64,000 bases of DNA from contig NZ_CP018906.1 of the NCBI RefSeq assembly GCF_000785105.2, positions 930,001 through 994,000 of the forward strand, given 5' to 3'. The translations under genes were made by a program, and so were the position numbers. This document shows, piece by piece, positions 39,273 to 47,969 of this stretch (position 1 is its first letter; each line of letters opens with the position of its first letter). The notes beneath the pieces are model-generated. The model had not been told where the DNA came from. It saw only the letters and a list, made by a program, of their open reading frames with translations, and searched no databases. This DNA is from Lentilactobacillus curieae (GTDB taxonomy: Bacteria; Bacillota; Bacilli; Lactobacillales; Lactobacillaceae).

Positions 39273-40550
39273 ATGAAGAAGTACAAGCAGTACCGTCTGT
39301 CCTTGGGCTGGCAAATTATGATCGGGCTAGGACTAGGAATTGTATTGGGAGTCGTATTTTACGGTAACCAAGTTGCCATCACTACGATGCAGAATATTGG
39401 AACAATGTTTATCAGCTTGATTCAGATGATTGTTTTGCCAATTGTTGTATCTTGTTTAACCGTCGGAATTGCAAGCATTGGCGATATAAAAAAGCTTGGC
39501 CGCGTCGGTTTGAAAACATTAGTTTACTTTGAGCTAATGACCACAGTTGCCATTGCTTTAGGTATGATTGTTGCTAATGTATTGCATCCTGGAACCATGA
39601 TCGATATTCATTCGCTACATAGTTCAGATATTAGTCAGTATATGGCTACTGCCAAAGCTGCTAAGCATTCTGGAATTTGGGAAACACTAATGGGAATTAT
39701 TCCTACTAATATATTTAGTTCACTTTCAAACGGTGACATGATGCCAGTTATTTTCTTCTCCGTATTTTTTGGACTAGGAATTGCCGCAATCGGAGAAAAG
39801 GGAAAGATATTAATAGACGTTCTTCAGTCAGTATCCGAAGTTATGTTCAAAGTTACTAATTGGGTTATGCACGTTGCCCCAATTGGTGTCTGTGCGTTGA
39901 TTGGAGTTGCACTTGCTGAAATGGGAATTTCGGCGTTGATTCCACTTGGTTACTTTGTAATTATTACTTATGGAACGATGATTGTATTTGTTATTGTTGT
40001 CATGGGAATTGTTGCTAAAATCTTTGGATTCAATATTTTCCATTTATTGACGGTAATTAAAGATGAAATTGTGTTGGCATTTTCAACGGCCAGTTCAGAA
40101 GCTGTCTTACCTCGAATGATTGAAAAAATGGATAATTACGGTACTAATCAAGGAATTGTGTCCTTTGTTATTCCAACTGGATACACATTCAACCTTGATG
40201 GTTCAGCAATCTACCAATCAATCGCTGCGTTGTTCCTTGCACAGGCTTACCACATTCATCTGTCGCTTGGTCAACAGATTACCTTACTAGTTGTTCTAAT
40301 GGTCACTTCAAAGGGTATGGCAGGGGTTCCTGGTGCCTCATTCGTTGTGCTACTTGCAACTATCTCGACAATTGGGGTTCCAGTTACGGGATTAACTTTC
40401 ATTGCCGGAATTGATAGATTAGTTGATATGGGACGGACAGCTGTTAACGTGGTTGGTAACTCTCTAGCTACTATGGTAATCGGTAAGTCCGAGCACGAAT
40501 TTGATCAGGCACGATCGGATGCTTACCTTGCTGAGTTTAAGAAAAAATAA
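39273..40550 (+). CDS. Dicarboxylate/amino acid:cation symporter (DAACS)
   Basis: 425 residues, GltP/GltT-type transporter with eight helices and two re-entrant loops. The Ser-rich hairpin AFSTASSEAVLPRM (about 268-281), the NLDGSAIYQ motif in helix 7 (about 308) and GMAGVPGASF in the second hairpin are intact. Likely imports glutamate, aspartate or a C4-dicarboxylate with H+ or Na+. ATG 39273 follows GGGAG; the longer ORF reaches back into the rRNA terminator. Confidence 0.93.
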   Translation: MKKYKQYRLSLGWQIMIGLGLGIVLGVVFYGNQVAITTMQNIGTMFISLIQMIVLPIVVSCLTVGIASIGDIKKLGRVGLKTLVYFELMTTVAIALGMIVANVLHPGTMIDIHSLHSSDISQYMATAKAAKHSGIWETLMGIIPTNIFSSLSNGDMMPVIFFSVFFGLGIAAIGEKGKILIDVLQSVSEVMFKVTNWVMHVAPIGVCALIGVALAEMGISALIPLGYFVIITYGTMIVFVIVVMGIVAKIFGFNIFHLLTVIKDEIVLAFSTASSEAVLPRMIEKMDNYGTNQGIVSFVIPTGYTFNLDGSAIYQSIAALFLAQAYHIHLSLGQQITLLVVLMVTSKGMAGVPGASFVVLLATISTIGVPVTGLTFIAGIDRLVDMGRTAVNVVGNSLATMVIGKSEHEFDQARSDAYLAEFKKK

Positions 40551-40560
40551 ATTGCAAACA

Positions 40561-40596
40561 AAAAAACACCAACGATATTAACGTTGGTGTTTTTAT
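40561..40596. terminator. Terminator after the symporter
   Basis: AAAACACCAACG pairs with CGTTGGTGTTTT around ATATTAA; A and T tracts both sides. Confidence 0.92.
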
Positions 40597-40624
40597 AATG
40601 TTATTTTTGATAATTGGCAGTCTA

Positions 40625-41085
40625 CTTTCAATAATTAGGTTTCCACCCAATTCCTGGAGGTACGTCCCTCAAGATTACCAGTATTATCATTAAATAAAGA
40701 TTGGCAATATCCACGACTAATGGCGTTTCTCCCCAATTAGTTTCCTAAAAGGTGAAGCGTTTTTCGACTGTGTCGATTGGATACAGTTGCGTCAACAACT
40801 TAATAACCAAAACCACCGAGAAATTGCATTAATCGAATTCCCGATACTTCTTCTGGTGTCCTGGGCCAACGGATACGAGAGATTCCCTGTGATGCATTCA
40901 ACGCAAAGCCGAAAAGCAGGAAATATGAACACCCAGTGAGCTAAGAAGAAATATTAAACTGATGATGGGAAAACCGATTATCACAATTTCTCTGATAACA
41001 ATTTTAAGAGAAGGTCATGACGACCGATTCTCCCATGGTAGACTGATGCTTAGACGCTCCAGGATCAATAAATTCAGCTGTCATG
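40625..41085 (-). pseudogene. Decayed gene behind the M-box riboswitch
   Basis: On the minus strand ATG (41083-41085) follows an excellent SD (TCGGAGGTGAAAGTC) but the frame closes after 26 codons (MTAEFIDPGASKHQSTMG...). Downstream, coding-like segments appear in shifting frames: a hydrophobic IVIIGFPIISLIFLLSS, then LLFGFALNASQGISRIRW to about IRLMQFLGGFGY, then PLVVDIANLYLMIILVIL and PPGIGWKPNY. This is the pattern of one small membrane protein broken by several frameshifts and stops. The original family is not recognised; the riboswitch suggests Mg2+ homeostasis. Confidence 0.55.
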
Positions 41086-41124
41086 ACTTTCACCTCCGAT
41101 TAAAAGTTGTGGATCAAATTTTAT

Positions 41125-41347
41125 GAATGAAAAAGCGCCCGACCTAGATTGGCCCGACGCAAATAAACATTGTCAGCCAATCGTTGAGTTTTAGCACTAT
41201 ACAGCGTAGTTAATAATTAACAGCTACGTTAGTTCAAGCCTTATTTTGACTTGAACAGCTGACTCATTGGCGTTTTTCGACGTTTCTGAGCAGTAGCATT
41301 TTCTGTATAGGAGCCTCACCTAACAGCCGTATTAAGTTTTCCATTCG
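41125..41347 (-). ncRNA. M-box (ykoK) Mg2+ riboswitch
   Basis: On the minus strand GTTAGGTGAGGCTCCTATAC, GAAACGTCGAAAAACGCCAA, the TCAGC and CATAAGG-like blocks and ACTACGCTGTATAGTGCTAA match the conserved core of the M-box in order (41320 down to 41170). A terminator follows: GCGTCGGGCC and GGTCGGGCGC with one mismatch, then TTTTT (41125-41160). M-boxes terminate transcription when Mg2+ is high. The next reading frame is broken. Confidence 0.88.
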
Positions 41348-41353
41348 TCTATT

Positions 41354-41382
41354 ATCTTAGCATACTAATTTTTAACTGGCAA
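41354..41382 (-). promoter_or_regulatory. Promoter of the M-box transcript
   Basis: TTGCCA (41377-41382), 17 bases, TAAGAT (41354-41359) on the minus strand. Placed just after the stop of the multicopper oxidase, it would give the riboswitch its own transcript. Confidence 0.6.
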
Positions 41383-41391
41383 CAAAAAGAA

Positions 41392-42906
41392 TTACATATC
41401 CATTCCAGGGATGTTGAGATCCTTACGATCAACTCCGCGCTCTTTAGCAAAGGCGTTCATTAAGGTATCCATATCCATCAGCTTATACTGCTTTGGTTGA
41501 TCTGGGTCAAAAACTTCAAACTGGGCCATCATTCCGCCATCTTCATGTTCGATGATGTGGCAGTGGTTCATAAACACTCCAAGATGAGTGAACCATACTT
41601 TAAGCTTAACCACTTCTCCAGGATTTACACTAACTGTATCTTTTAGTCCCATTTCATTTGGATAAGGAGCATGGCCGTTTCTGGAAATGACTCTAAATTG
41701 GGTTCCGTGCATGTGGTAGGGGTGCAACATTCCACTATCTTTATCGTTGGTGTTAATAATGCTCCACACCTCTACGTTGCCTAGCTTTTGCCGGTCATCA
41801 ATCCGTTGCATATCAAATTTTTTCCCATTCATTTCAACCATCTCATCCATACCTGACATTGCTACTTGGTGAACAGGGGTGTCAGGGGTAATTTCTGGAT
41901 CTGGGATATCTACTAAGTGTTCAGGTAGCTTTAAATCATGATGGGCAAACTCATGAATCTTGAAAGTCATAATTGCTACGTCGTCTGTGTACAAGGTTAC
42001 TTCATCACCGGGCTTGTATTTACCAAAATCAACAATGATTTCAGCTCTCTCAGCACACGTTAACATCAAATGGGTAAAGTGGACGGGTGAAGGTAAAATA
42101 CCGCCATCAGAGGCCACTTGCGTAAATTCAAGGTCATCACTAAAATGCAGTCGCCATTCTCTCCGGTTAGCTCCGTCTAGTAACCGCAGGCGAACTTGCT
42201 GAGTGGTAACGTCAAAGTACGGGTTAACAGTTCCGTTGATCAAGGCAGTTGGCCCCTGAACGCCGTCTGGGTCATAGTCAGCCAAGTAGTCTAACTGGTT
42301 ATTTTCATGAAAGTTTCGGTCTTGTAAGATAACGGGAATATCATCAACTCCGTAATTTCTTGGTAGCGGTAATTTGGCCTCCACATCATCCTTAACAATT
42401 ACGCCAGTAGCAAGTCCCTTCCATACGTGTTCAGCAGTAGATGGGCATGGATGAGCATGAAGCCAAAGGGTAGCTGCTGGTTGGTCACAGGTAAATTCAA
42501 TTTCACTACTTTCGCCTGGATAAACTGGGGCATGGCAACCACCATCTGTGATTGGTCCTGGGACATTTAGTCCGTGCCAATGAAAAGTAGTTAATTCTGG
42601 TAGTTCATTTTTTAAAGTAACGTGAATATGTTTTCCGTTTTTAAAAACAATTGATTTGCCAAGGTAGTTGGCGTTATATCCCCAAGTCTTAGTTTTCTTT
42701 CCTGGTAAAAATTGGGTTTCACCTTCTTGAGCCACTACCGTGTAATACATATCTGTATCAGTCTCTTTATCGGGCTCCAAAATTTCTGGAACGTTTAATT
42801 TATTTTCAGCAACGTCTGGCCTAACTAATGGTATGTAGCCACCATCGTGGGTGTTAAATGCAGGTTCATCAAAAAAATAGTCAGTATAAACTTTTTCTGT
42901 AGCCAT
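41392..42906 (-). CDS. Multicopper oxidase
   Basis: 504 residues, three cupredoxin domains. All copper-site motifs are present: FHWHGLN (about 105), LWLHAHPCPS (about 150), HPYHMHGTQF (about 395) and NHCHIIEHEDGGMM (447-460), including the type 1 Cys449 between two His. No signal peptide or Tat motif, so cytosolic, as for laccase-like oxidases of lactobacilli implicated in phenolic or biogenic amine oxidation; CotA- and CueO-like roles are alternatives. ATG 42906 follows GGGGAG. Confidence 0.94.
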   Translation of the reverse strand: MATEKVYTDYFFDEPAFNTHDGGYIPLVRPDVAENKLNVPEILEPDKETDTDMYYTVVAQEGETQFLPGKKTKTWGYNANYLGKSIVFKNGKHIHVTLKNELPELTTFHWHGLNVPGPITDGGCHAPVYPGESSEIEFTCDQPAATLWLHAHPCPSTAEHVWKGLATGVIVKDDVEAKLPLPRNYGVDDIPVILQDRNFHENNQLDYLADYDPDGVQGPTALINGTVNPYFDVTTQQVRLRLLDGANRREWRLHFSDDLEFTQVASDGGILPSPVHFTHLMLTCAERAEIIVDFGKYKPGDEVTLYTDDVAIMTFKIHEFAHHDLKLPEHLVDIPDPEITPDTPVHQVAMSGMDEMVEMNGKKFDMQRIDDRQKLGNVEVWSIINTNDKDSGMLHPYHMHGTQFRVISRNGHAPYPNEMGLKDTVSVNPGEVVKLKVWFTHLGVFMNHCHIIEHEDGGMMAQFEVFDPDQPKQYKLMDMDTLMNAFAKERGVDRKDLNIPGMDM

Positions 42907-43003
42907 GAAATCTCCCCATTTCTTCAGTATCTATCCCAATTTTACTACTAAATTGTTCAATATAAAATTGCTGTGGCATAATGGAGTTGAAGGAGGTGGC
43001 ACT

Positions 43004-43348
43004 GTGGCAAAGAAAGTTAAATTTGATGAATTGAGTGACGACGCGAAAGAACAAGCAGCCTTTGACTTTATCCGTTTTTATTTAGGTCGGTACAAGGTTA
43101 ACAATTTGGAAATCTTGTCTAGCTATAAAGTCGATTACTTTTTGAATGATATCAATCACTTTATCTTTGAGAATCAGTCGCTCACCCCGAAACAGATCCA
43201 AACTGAGCTGTTCCGCAGGTGTGGTAACGAAATTAATAGTGTAATTTCAACGATTGACCCAGAGTATTATGATAGTGGTAATTTGGTTGCTGATACGTGG
43301 GATAATTGGTACGAACAAAAGTTTGAAAAGATTCCAGTACACGATTAG
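43004..43348 (+). CDS. Hypothetical protein (114 aa)
   Basis: GTG 43004 follows AAGGAGGTG, the strongest SD nearby; the longer ORF overlaps the divergent oxidase start and is rejected. Acidic, helical, cytosolic; contains AAFDFIRFYLGRYKV and WDNWYEQKF. No family recognised. The next small gene begins 67 bases after its stop. Confidence 0.72.
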   Translation: MAKKVKFDELSDDAKEQAAFDFIRFYLGRYKVNNLEILSSYKVDYFLNDINHFIFENQSLTPKQIQTELFRRCGNEINSVISTIDPEYYDSGNLVADTWDNWYEQKFEKIPVHD

Positions 43349-43415
43349 TCTTTTGATTATACTTTTTAATTTGTTTTTGCTATGATTTAGTTATCAACAG
43401 ACAGGGGGAATTGTC

Positions 43416-43622
43416 ATGGCAGACAAGAAGTTACGCTACAAGACAAAAGTTGATTTGAAGCAGTTGATGGTCAATCATTCATTAACAACTTTGAAAGTGC
43501 CGACAATTCAAGCTCGGCAACAAGCTCAGCGAATGATTACTGACAATATCGATCAAGGAATCACTCCGTACTACTTAAAAAAAGAAGCCCTCAGTCGTTT
43601 GAGCGGCACTCATTATGAATAA
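43416..43622 (+). CDS. Hypothetical protein (68 aa)
   Basis: ATG 43416 follows AGGGGG at 7 bases. Basic, helical peptide (MADKKLRYKTKVDLKQLMVN) without membrane segments. Function unknown. Ends at a bidirectional terminator shared with gnd. Confidence 0.68.
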   Translation: MADKKLRYKTKVDLKQLMVNHSLTTLKVPTIQARQQAQRMITDNIDQGITPYYLKKEALSRLSGTHYE

Positions 43623-43660
43623 TAAAAAAACCGTTGAGAATTTCTCAACGGTTTTTGTTT
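43623..43660. terminator. Bidirectional terminator at the gnd 3' end
   Basis: AAAACCGTTGAGAA-TT-TCTCAACGGTTTT, perfect stem with A/T tracts on both sides. Confidence 0.93.
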
Positions 43661-43674
43661 GGTTTAAAAATGTT

Positions 43675-45108
43675 TTATTGTTCTTCGTACCATGGGTAAT
43701 GGAAGCTACCTTCACGGTCAACACGTTCGTAAGTGTGAGCACCGAAGTAATCACGTTGTGCTTGCAATAAGTTTGCAGGAACAACTTCTGAACGATATGA
43801 ATCGTAGTATGAAACAGCAGCTGCAAGTGATGGAATTGGAATTCCAGCTTTTGCAGAAAGAGCAACAACGTCACGTGCTGATTCTTGATACTTTTCACAG
43901 ATTTCAGTGAAGTAAGGGTCAAGAAGCAAGTTTTGAAGTGCAGGGTTCTTGTCGTAAGCATCAGTGATGTTTTGCAAGAAACGAGCACGGATGATACAAC
44001 CTGCACGCCAGATCTTAGCCATTTCGCCTAACTTAAGGTCCCATTCGTATTGGTCTGAAGCGGCCTTCATTTGGGCAAATCCTTGAGCATAACTCATAAC
44101 TTTACCAAAGTAGAGTGCTTCACGAACTTTTTCAACGAGTTCCTTCTTGTCGAAGTCAACGTTGCCTTTAGGAGCAGGAAGTACTTTAGAAGCAGCAACA
44201 CGTTCGTCTTTGATCATTGAGATGAAACGAGCGTAAACTGATTCAGTGATAAGTGATTGGTCAACACCAACTTCAAGAGCATCTTGTGAACTCCACTTAC
44301 CAGTACCCTTGTTAGCACCACGGTCAAGAATCATATCAACGATAGGCTTACTCTTGTCATCACCAAGATCATCTTTACGAGTAAGGATGTCAGCAGTAAT
44401 TTCAATTAAGTAACTTTCAAGTTCGCCTTTGTTCCATTCTTTGAAGATGTCAGCAAGTTCATCAACTGAGTAACCTGCAAGGTTTCTCAAGATGTTGTAA
44501 CTTTCGTCGATCAACTCTTCATCACCGTATTCGATACCGTTATGAACCATCTTTACATAGTGACCAGCACCGTTAGGGCCGATGTAAGTAACACAAGGTT
44601 CGCCATCAGCAGGGGCCTTAGCAGCGATTTGAGTTAAGATTGGTTCAACTAAATCGTATGCTTCTTTTTGGCCACCAGGCATAAGTGAAGGACCTTGAAG
44701 GGCACCAAGTTCACCACCAGATACACCCATACCAATAAAGTTGATACCAGATTTATCTAGCTTAGCATTTCTTGCCATAGTATCGTGGAAGTTTGTGTTA
44801 CCACCATCAATTAAAACGTCACCTTTGTCTAGCAAAGGAATAAGTTCATCGATAACGGCATCAGTTGGCTTTCCAGCCTTAACCATCATAACGATACGAC
44901 GAGGAGTTTCAAGTGACTTAACGAAGTCCTTGATTGAGTAACTAGGAACTAATTTCTTTTCGCTGTGATCAGCCATTACGTTCTTAGTCTTTGATTCTGA
45001 ACGGTTATAGATACCAACAGTAAAGCCGCGGCTTTCAATGTTAAGGGCAAGGTTCTTACCCATAACGGCCATACCTACAACACCAATGTTTGCTTTTTGA
45101 TCAGCCAT
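43675..45108 (-). CDS. gnd: 6-phosphogluconate dehydrogenase, decarboxylating
   Basis: 477 residues. Converts 6-phosphogluconate to ribulose 5-phosphate and CO2 with [21 protein letters not shown] is the Rossmann motif with the family GxAxMG variant; [21 protein letters not shown] (about 125-145) and [12 protein letters not shown] carry catalytic Lys/Asn/Glu residues. ATG 45108 (MADQKANIG) follows AAAGGATGG; the upstream extension has no SD. Downstream of zwf on the same strand, separated by a terminator, so it has its own promoter. Confidence 0.97.
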   Translation of the reverse strand: MADQKANIGVVGMAVMGKNLALNIESRGFTVGIYNRSESKTKNVMADHSEKKLVPSYSIKDFVKSLETPRRIVMMVKAGKPTDAVIDELIPLLDKGDVLIDGGNTNFHDTMARNAKLDKSGINFIGMGVSGGELGALQGPSLMPGGQKEAYDLVEPILTQIAAKAPADGEPCVTYIGPNGAGHYVKMVHNGIEYGDEELIDESYNILRNLAGYSVDELADIFKEWNKGELESYLIEITADILTRKDDLGDDKSKPIVDMILDRGANKGTGKWSSQDALEVGVDQSLITESVYARFISMIKDERVAASKVLPAPKGNVDFDKKELVEKVREALYFGKVMSYAQGFAQMKAASDQYEWDLKLGEMAKIWRAGCIIRARFLQNITDAYDKNPALQNLLLDPYFTEICEKYQESARDVVALSAKAGIPIPSLAAAVSYYDSYRSEVVPANLLQAQRDYFGAHTYERVDREGSFHYPWYEEQ

Positions 45109-45231
45109 TGTAATACCATCCTTTGCGTATAAAAAATTGTAAAGTTCGTACAAAAATAGTGTAACACTGCACAAGCGATATGTGAATGGAAAAGATTTTC
45201 AAAAAAACGGGTAAATATTTAGTAAAACTGA

Positions 45232-45259
45232 AAAAATCCCCTCAAATGGGGGATTTTTG
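45232..45259 (-). terminator. Terminator after zwf
   Basis: AAAAATCCCC and GGGGGATTTTT pair around TCAAAT; T-rich on the minus-strand exit. Confidence 0.88.
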
Positions 45260-45260
45260 A

Positions 45261-46745
45261 TTATTGATTTAATTTGTAAATCCATTCACGGTGGTCACGT
45301 GCTAATAATTCATCAGCAGCAACTGGTCCCATTGATCCAGGGATGTAGTTAGGGAACATTGGTTGTTGAATGTCCCAAACGCGACGAATTTGGTCAACAA
45401 ACTTCCATGCACTGGCAACTTCTGGCCAACTTGAGAAGTTAGTACCGTCACCCTTAAGTACGTCATGAATCAAACGTTCGTATGGTTGTGGAGTTGCTTT
45501 AGTACGTTGTGAGTTTTCGTAGAAGTCCAAGTTAACTGGTTCAGTATGGAATCCTTGTTCACCATTCTTAGCGTTAACGACAAGTGAGAATCCTTGTTCT
45601 GGTTCGATGTGGATTGTCAATACGTTAGGGCTAAGCAATGTGTTGCCATCTTGTGGGAATGAGAAAATGTCCACTAAAGGCTTCTTAAAGACAACGTCAA
45701 CTCTGGTGAACTTGTCAGCAAGTTTTTTACCAGTTCTAATGTAGAAAGGAACTCCTGACCAACGGTAGTTATCAAATAATAGCTTACCTGCAACGAATGT
45801 TTCAGTGTTTGAATCTGCTGGAACACCATCTTCTTCACGGTATTCTTTGGTCTCACCATCACCAGATGCACTGTATTGGCCGCGAACAAAGTTGGTTGAA
45901 GCTTCGGCAACGTTGTAGACACGAAGACTACGCAAAGCCTTAACTTTTTCAGAACGAATATCAGTATCCTTGAAGGCAACAGGTTGTTCCATAGCAAGCA
46001 AACTAACGATTTGCATGATGTGGTTTTGAACCATGTCACGAAGGGCACCTGAGTTATCGTAATAACCGGCACGTTCTTCAACACCAAGATTTTCAGCTAA
46101 TGTAACTTGGATGTTGTCGATGTAACGGTTGTTCCAAAGGGCTTCGAAGATTGTGTTTCCAAAACGAACAGCTTCGATGTTTTGGATCATTTCTTTACCA
46201 AGATAGTGGTCGATACGGTAGATTTGGTTTTCTTCAAATGATTCGCTAAGTGCATCATTCAATTCCTTAGCAGATTCGAAATCACGACCGAATGGTTTTT
46301 CAATTACAAGACGGTTGAAGCCTTTGCCTTCTGTAAGAAGTCCTTGATTTTTAAGGTTTTTAGCAACAGTACCAAAGAAGTTTGGTGCCATTGAGATGTA
46401 GAATACTCGGTTACCTTCTAGCTTGAACTTCTTATCAAGTTCTTCAGCCTTTTCTTTCAAGACTGAGTAATGATCTAGGTCGGTAACGTCATGGGTAACA
46501 AAGAAGAAATGCTTGATGAATGATTCAACAAGCTTCTTGTCAACACCCTTTTCAGATACAGATTTTGAAACTGTTTCTCTAAATTTTTCATCATCAAACT
46601 TGTAACGAGAAGTACCAATAACGGCAAAATGTTCCTTTAAGTTACCTTTTTTATAAAGGTTAAAGATTGCTGGGTACAACTTTCTAGTTGCTAAATCTCC
46701 GGTTGCACCGAAAAGCATAATCAACGAACGTCTTTCAGTTGGCAA
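45261..46745 (-). CDS. zwf: Glucose-6-phosphate 1-dehydrogenase
   Basis: 494 residues. Oxidises glucose 6-phosphate to phosphogluconolactone, first step of the oxidative pentose phosphate/phosphoketolase route. FGATGDLATRKLYPA near the N-terminus binds NADP, RIDHYLGKE (about 180) is the active-site signature. The longest ORF starts at a GTG (46754) overlapping the SD AGGAG; TTG at 46745 sits 8 bases after it and gives a normal N-terminus (PTERRSLIMLFGATGD). A 20-bp palindrome lies 36 bases upstream. Confidence 0.96.
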   Translation of the reverse strand: MPTERRSLIMLFGATGDLATRKLYPAIFNLYKKGNLKEHFAVIGTSRYKFDDEKFRETVSKSVSEKGVDKKLVESFIKHFFFVTHDVTDLDHYSVLKEKAEELDKKFKLEGNRVFYISMAPNFFGTVAKNLKNQGLLTEGKGFNRLVIEKPFGRDFESAKELNDALSESFEENQIYRIDHYLGKEMIQNIEAVRFGNTIFEALWNNRYIDNIQVTLAENLGVEERAGYYDNSGALRDMVQNHIMQIVSLLAMEQPVAFKDTDIRSEKVKALRSLRVYNVAEASTNFVRGQYSASGDGETKEYREEDGVPADSNTETFVAGKLLFDNYRWSGVPFYIRTGKKLADKFTRVDVVFKKPLVDIFSFPQDGNTLLSPNVLTIHIEPEQGFSLVVNAKNGEQGFHTEPVNLDFYENSQRTKATPQPYERLIHDVLKGDGTNFSSWPEVASAWKFVDQIRRVWDIQQPMFPNYIPGSMGPVAADELLARDHREWIYKLNQ

Positions 46746-46780
46746 AATGTCCACTCCTATCAGTAATTAACTAAGTAAAT

Positions 46781-46800
46781 TGGTATAAATGTCTATACCA
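46781..46800 (-). promoter_or_regulatory. Palindromic operator candidate upstream of zwf
   Basis: TGGTATA-AATGTC-TATACCA has perfect 7-bp arms. Length and TATA-rich arms recall GntR-family operators. It lies where a promoter for zwf is expected. Confidence 0.45.
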
Positions 46801-47006
46801 CTGCAAAAACATTATATAACACATAATTCACTAAAAAAAGGGGGCTAGTGGAATTAGTTCTTAGTTTACCCATAAATATGTAAATCGCTTACAAATTTTC
46901 ACTTTATTTCTTTAAGAAAAACGTAAGCTACCAAGTATTTGCAGATATTTTTGAAAAAGGTGACTATAATAAAATCTGCAATTTTAATTTGAGGAGTTAA
47001 TAACTA

Positions 47007-47786
47007 ATGAAAAGATCAAAGTTTTTGGTATTTGCTGTCGCTTTGTTTGCCCTATTGTTTGGTGCCAAAGCCGTCTCTGCCAACTCACTTACGCTAGATA
47101 TCGATGATGTTTATACAAACTCAACTAGCATCACTGGAGACGCCACAAAGGGTGCCTCAATTATTGTTAGGGATGCTAACAAAAAAGTTTTAGCTAAATC
47201 AACTGCTGATTCAGTTAATGGTAAGTTCCAAGTTAACCTAAATAGTAAGTTAAAAGCCTACCAAAAAGTGTACGTTTACGTCCGCGAAGCTAATGATTCA
47301 TACTTCTACAGAATTATGAACGTTAAGCCAGCATCAAGTAAGGTAACTACTAATCATAGTTCTTCAGCTACTACCAGCACTTCAAATAGTTCATCGAGCA
47401 AGACAAATAGTAGCAGTAAAAAGACCTCATCAAGTAAAAGTTCAAAGGTTTCAATTAACACACCAACTGGTACTTGGAAGTCAGGTAACAACGCTGGTTA
47501 CACAGTGGTAACTAAATTTAATCAATCAACTGGATTAAATCAATACCTTTACTACAACGGTAAATACACTAAGAAGTTGATTAACTACGCAACTTACAAG
47601 GTAACTGCTAAAGGTTCATTCTGGAAGATTACTTACCGTCAACGTCATCACAAGACTTACCAAAACATGTACATCAGATTTACTAGCAACAAAACTTTCT
47701 GGATCGTAAACAGCAAGAACAAGCCACTAAAGGTTAAGTTTGGTAACGCTCCGGTTCATTACTACAAGTTCGCATTACAAAAGTAA
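47007..47786 (+). CDS. Secreted protein with Ig-like domain and basic C-terminal domain
   Basis: 259 residues. Signal peptide MKRSKFLVFAVALFALLFGAKAVSA with cleavage after VSA; a bacterial Ig-like domain (about 27-105, LTLDIDDVYTNSTSITGDA); a Ser/Thr/Lys-rich linker (about 110-148); and a basic Tyr-rich C-terminal domain (WKSGNNAGYTVVTKFNQ to YYKFALQK). No LPXTG anchor. The basic C-terminus may hold it electrostatically on the wall. ATG 47007 follows GAGGAG. Function unknown. Confidence 0.82.
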   Translation: MKRSKFLVFAVALFALLFGAKAVSANSLTLDIDDVYTNSTSITGDATKGASIIVRDANKKVLAKSTADSVNGKFQVNLNSKLKAYQKVYVYVREANDSYFYRIMNVKPASSKVTTNHSSSATTSTSNSSSSKTNSSSKKTSSSKSSKVSINTPTGTWKSGNNAGYTVVTKFNQSTGLNQYLYYNGKYTKKLINYATYKVTAKGSFWKITYRQRHHKTYQNMYIRFTSNKTFWIVNSKNKPLKVKFGNAPVHYYKFALQK

Positions 47787-47798
47787 ACTAATAAACTC

Positions 47799-47842
47799 AA
47801 GCATCGATTATCTTCAATGGAAGATAGTCGATGCTTTTTTTA
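47799..47842 (+). terminator. Terminator of the Ig-like secreted protein gene
   Basis: AGCATCGA-TT-ATCTTC with GAAGAT-AG-TCGATGCT, followed by seven T. Confidence 0.9.
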
Positions 47843-47969
47843 ATAAGGATGGAAACGAACAATTTGCCAATCAGATAAAAAGTAATAGTTTCAATCAATA
47901 ATCATTTAGTTTTACAGCCTGGTATGCGAAAATATAAGGAGTGAGTTTATTAGTTAGGAGGAAACAACC

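Noticed and set aside
43575-44006. Antisense and shifted-frame ORFs across gnd and zwf
   Set aside because: Shadows of highly expressed genes with biased codons; no SD and Leu/Thr/Val-rich nonsense translations.
46886-46900. cre-like TGTAAATCGCTTACA upstream of the Ig-like secreted gene
   Set aside because: One base too long between half-sites for the CcpA consensus; left unannotated.
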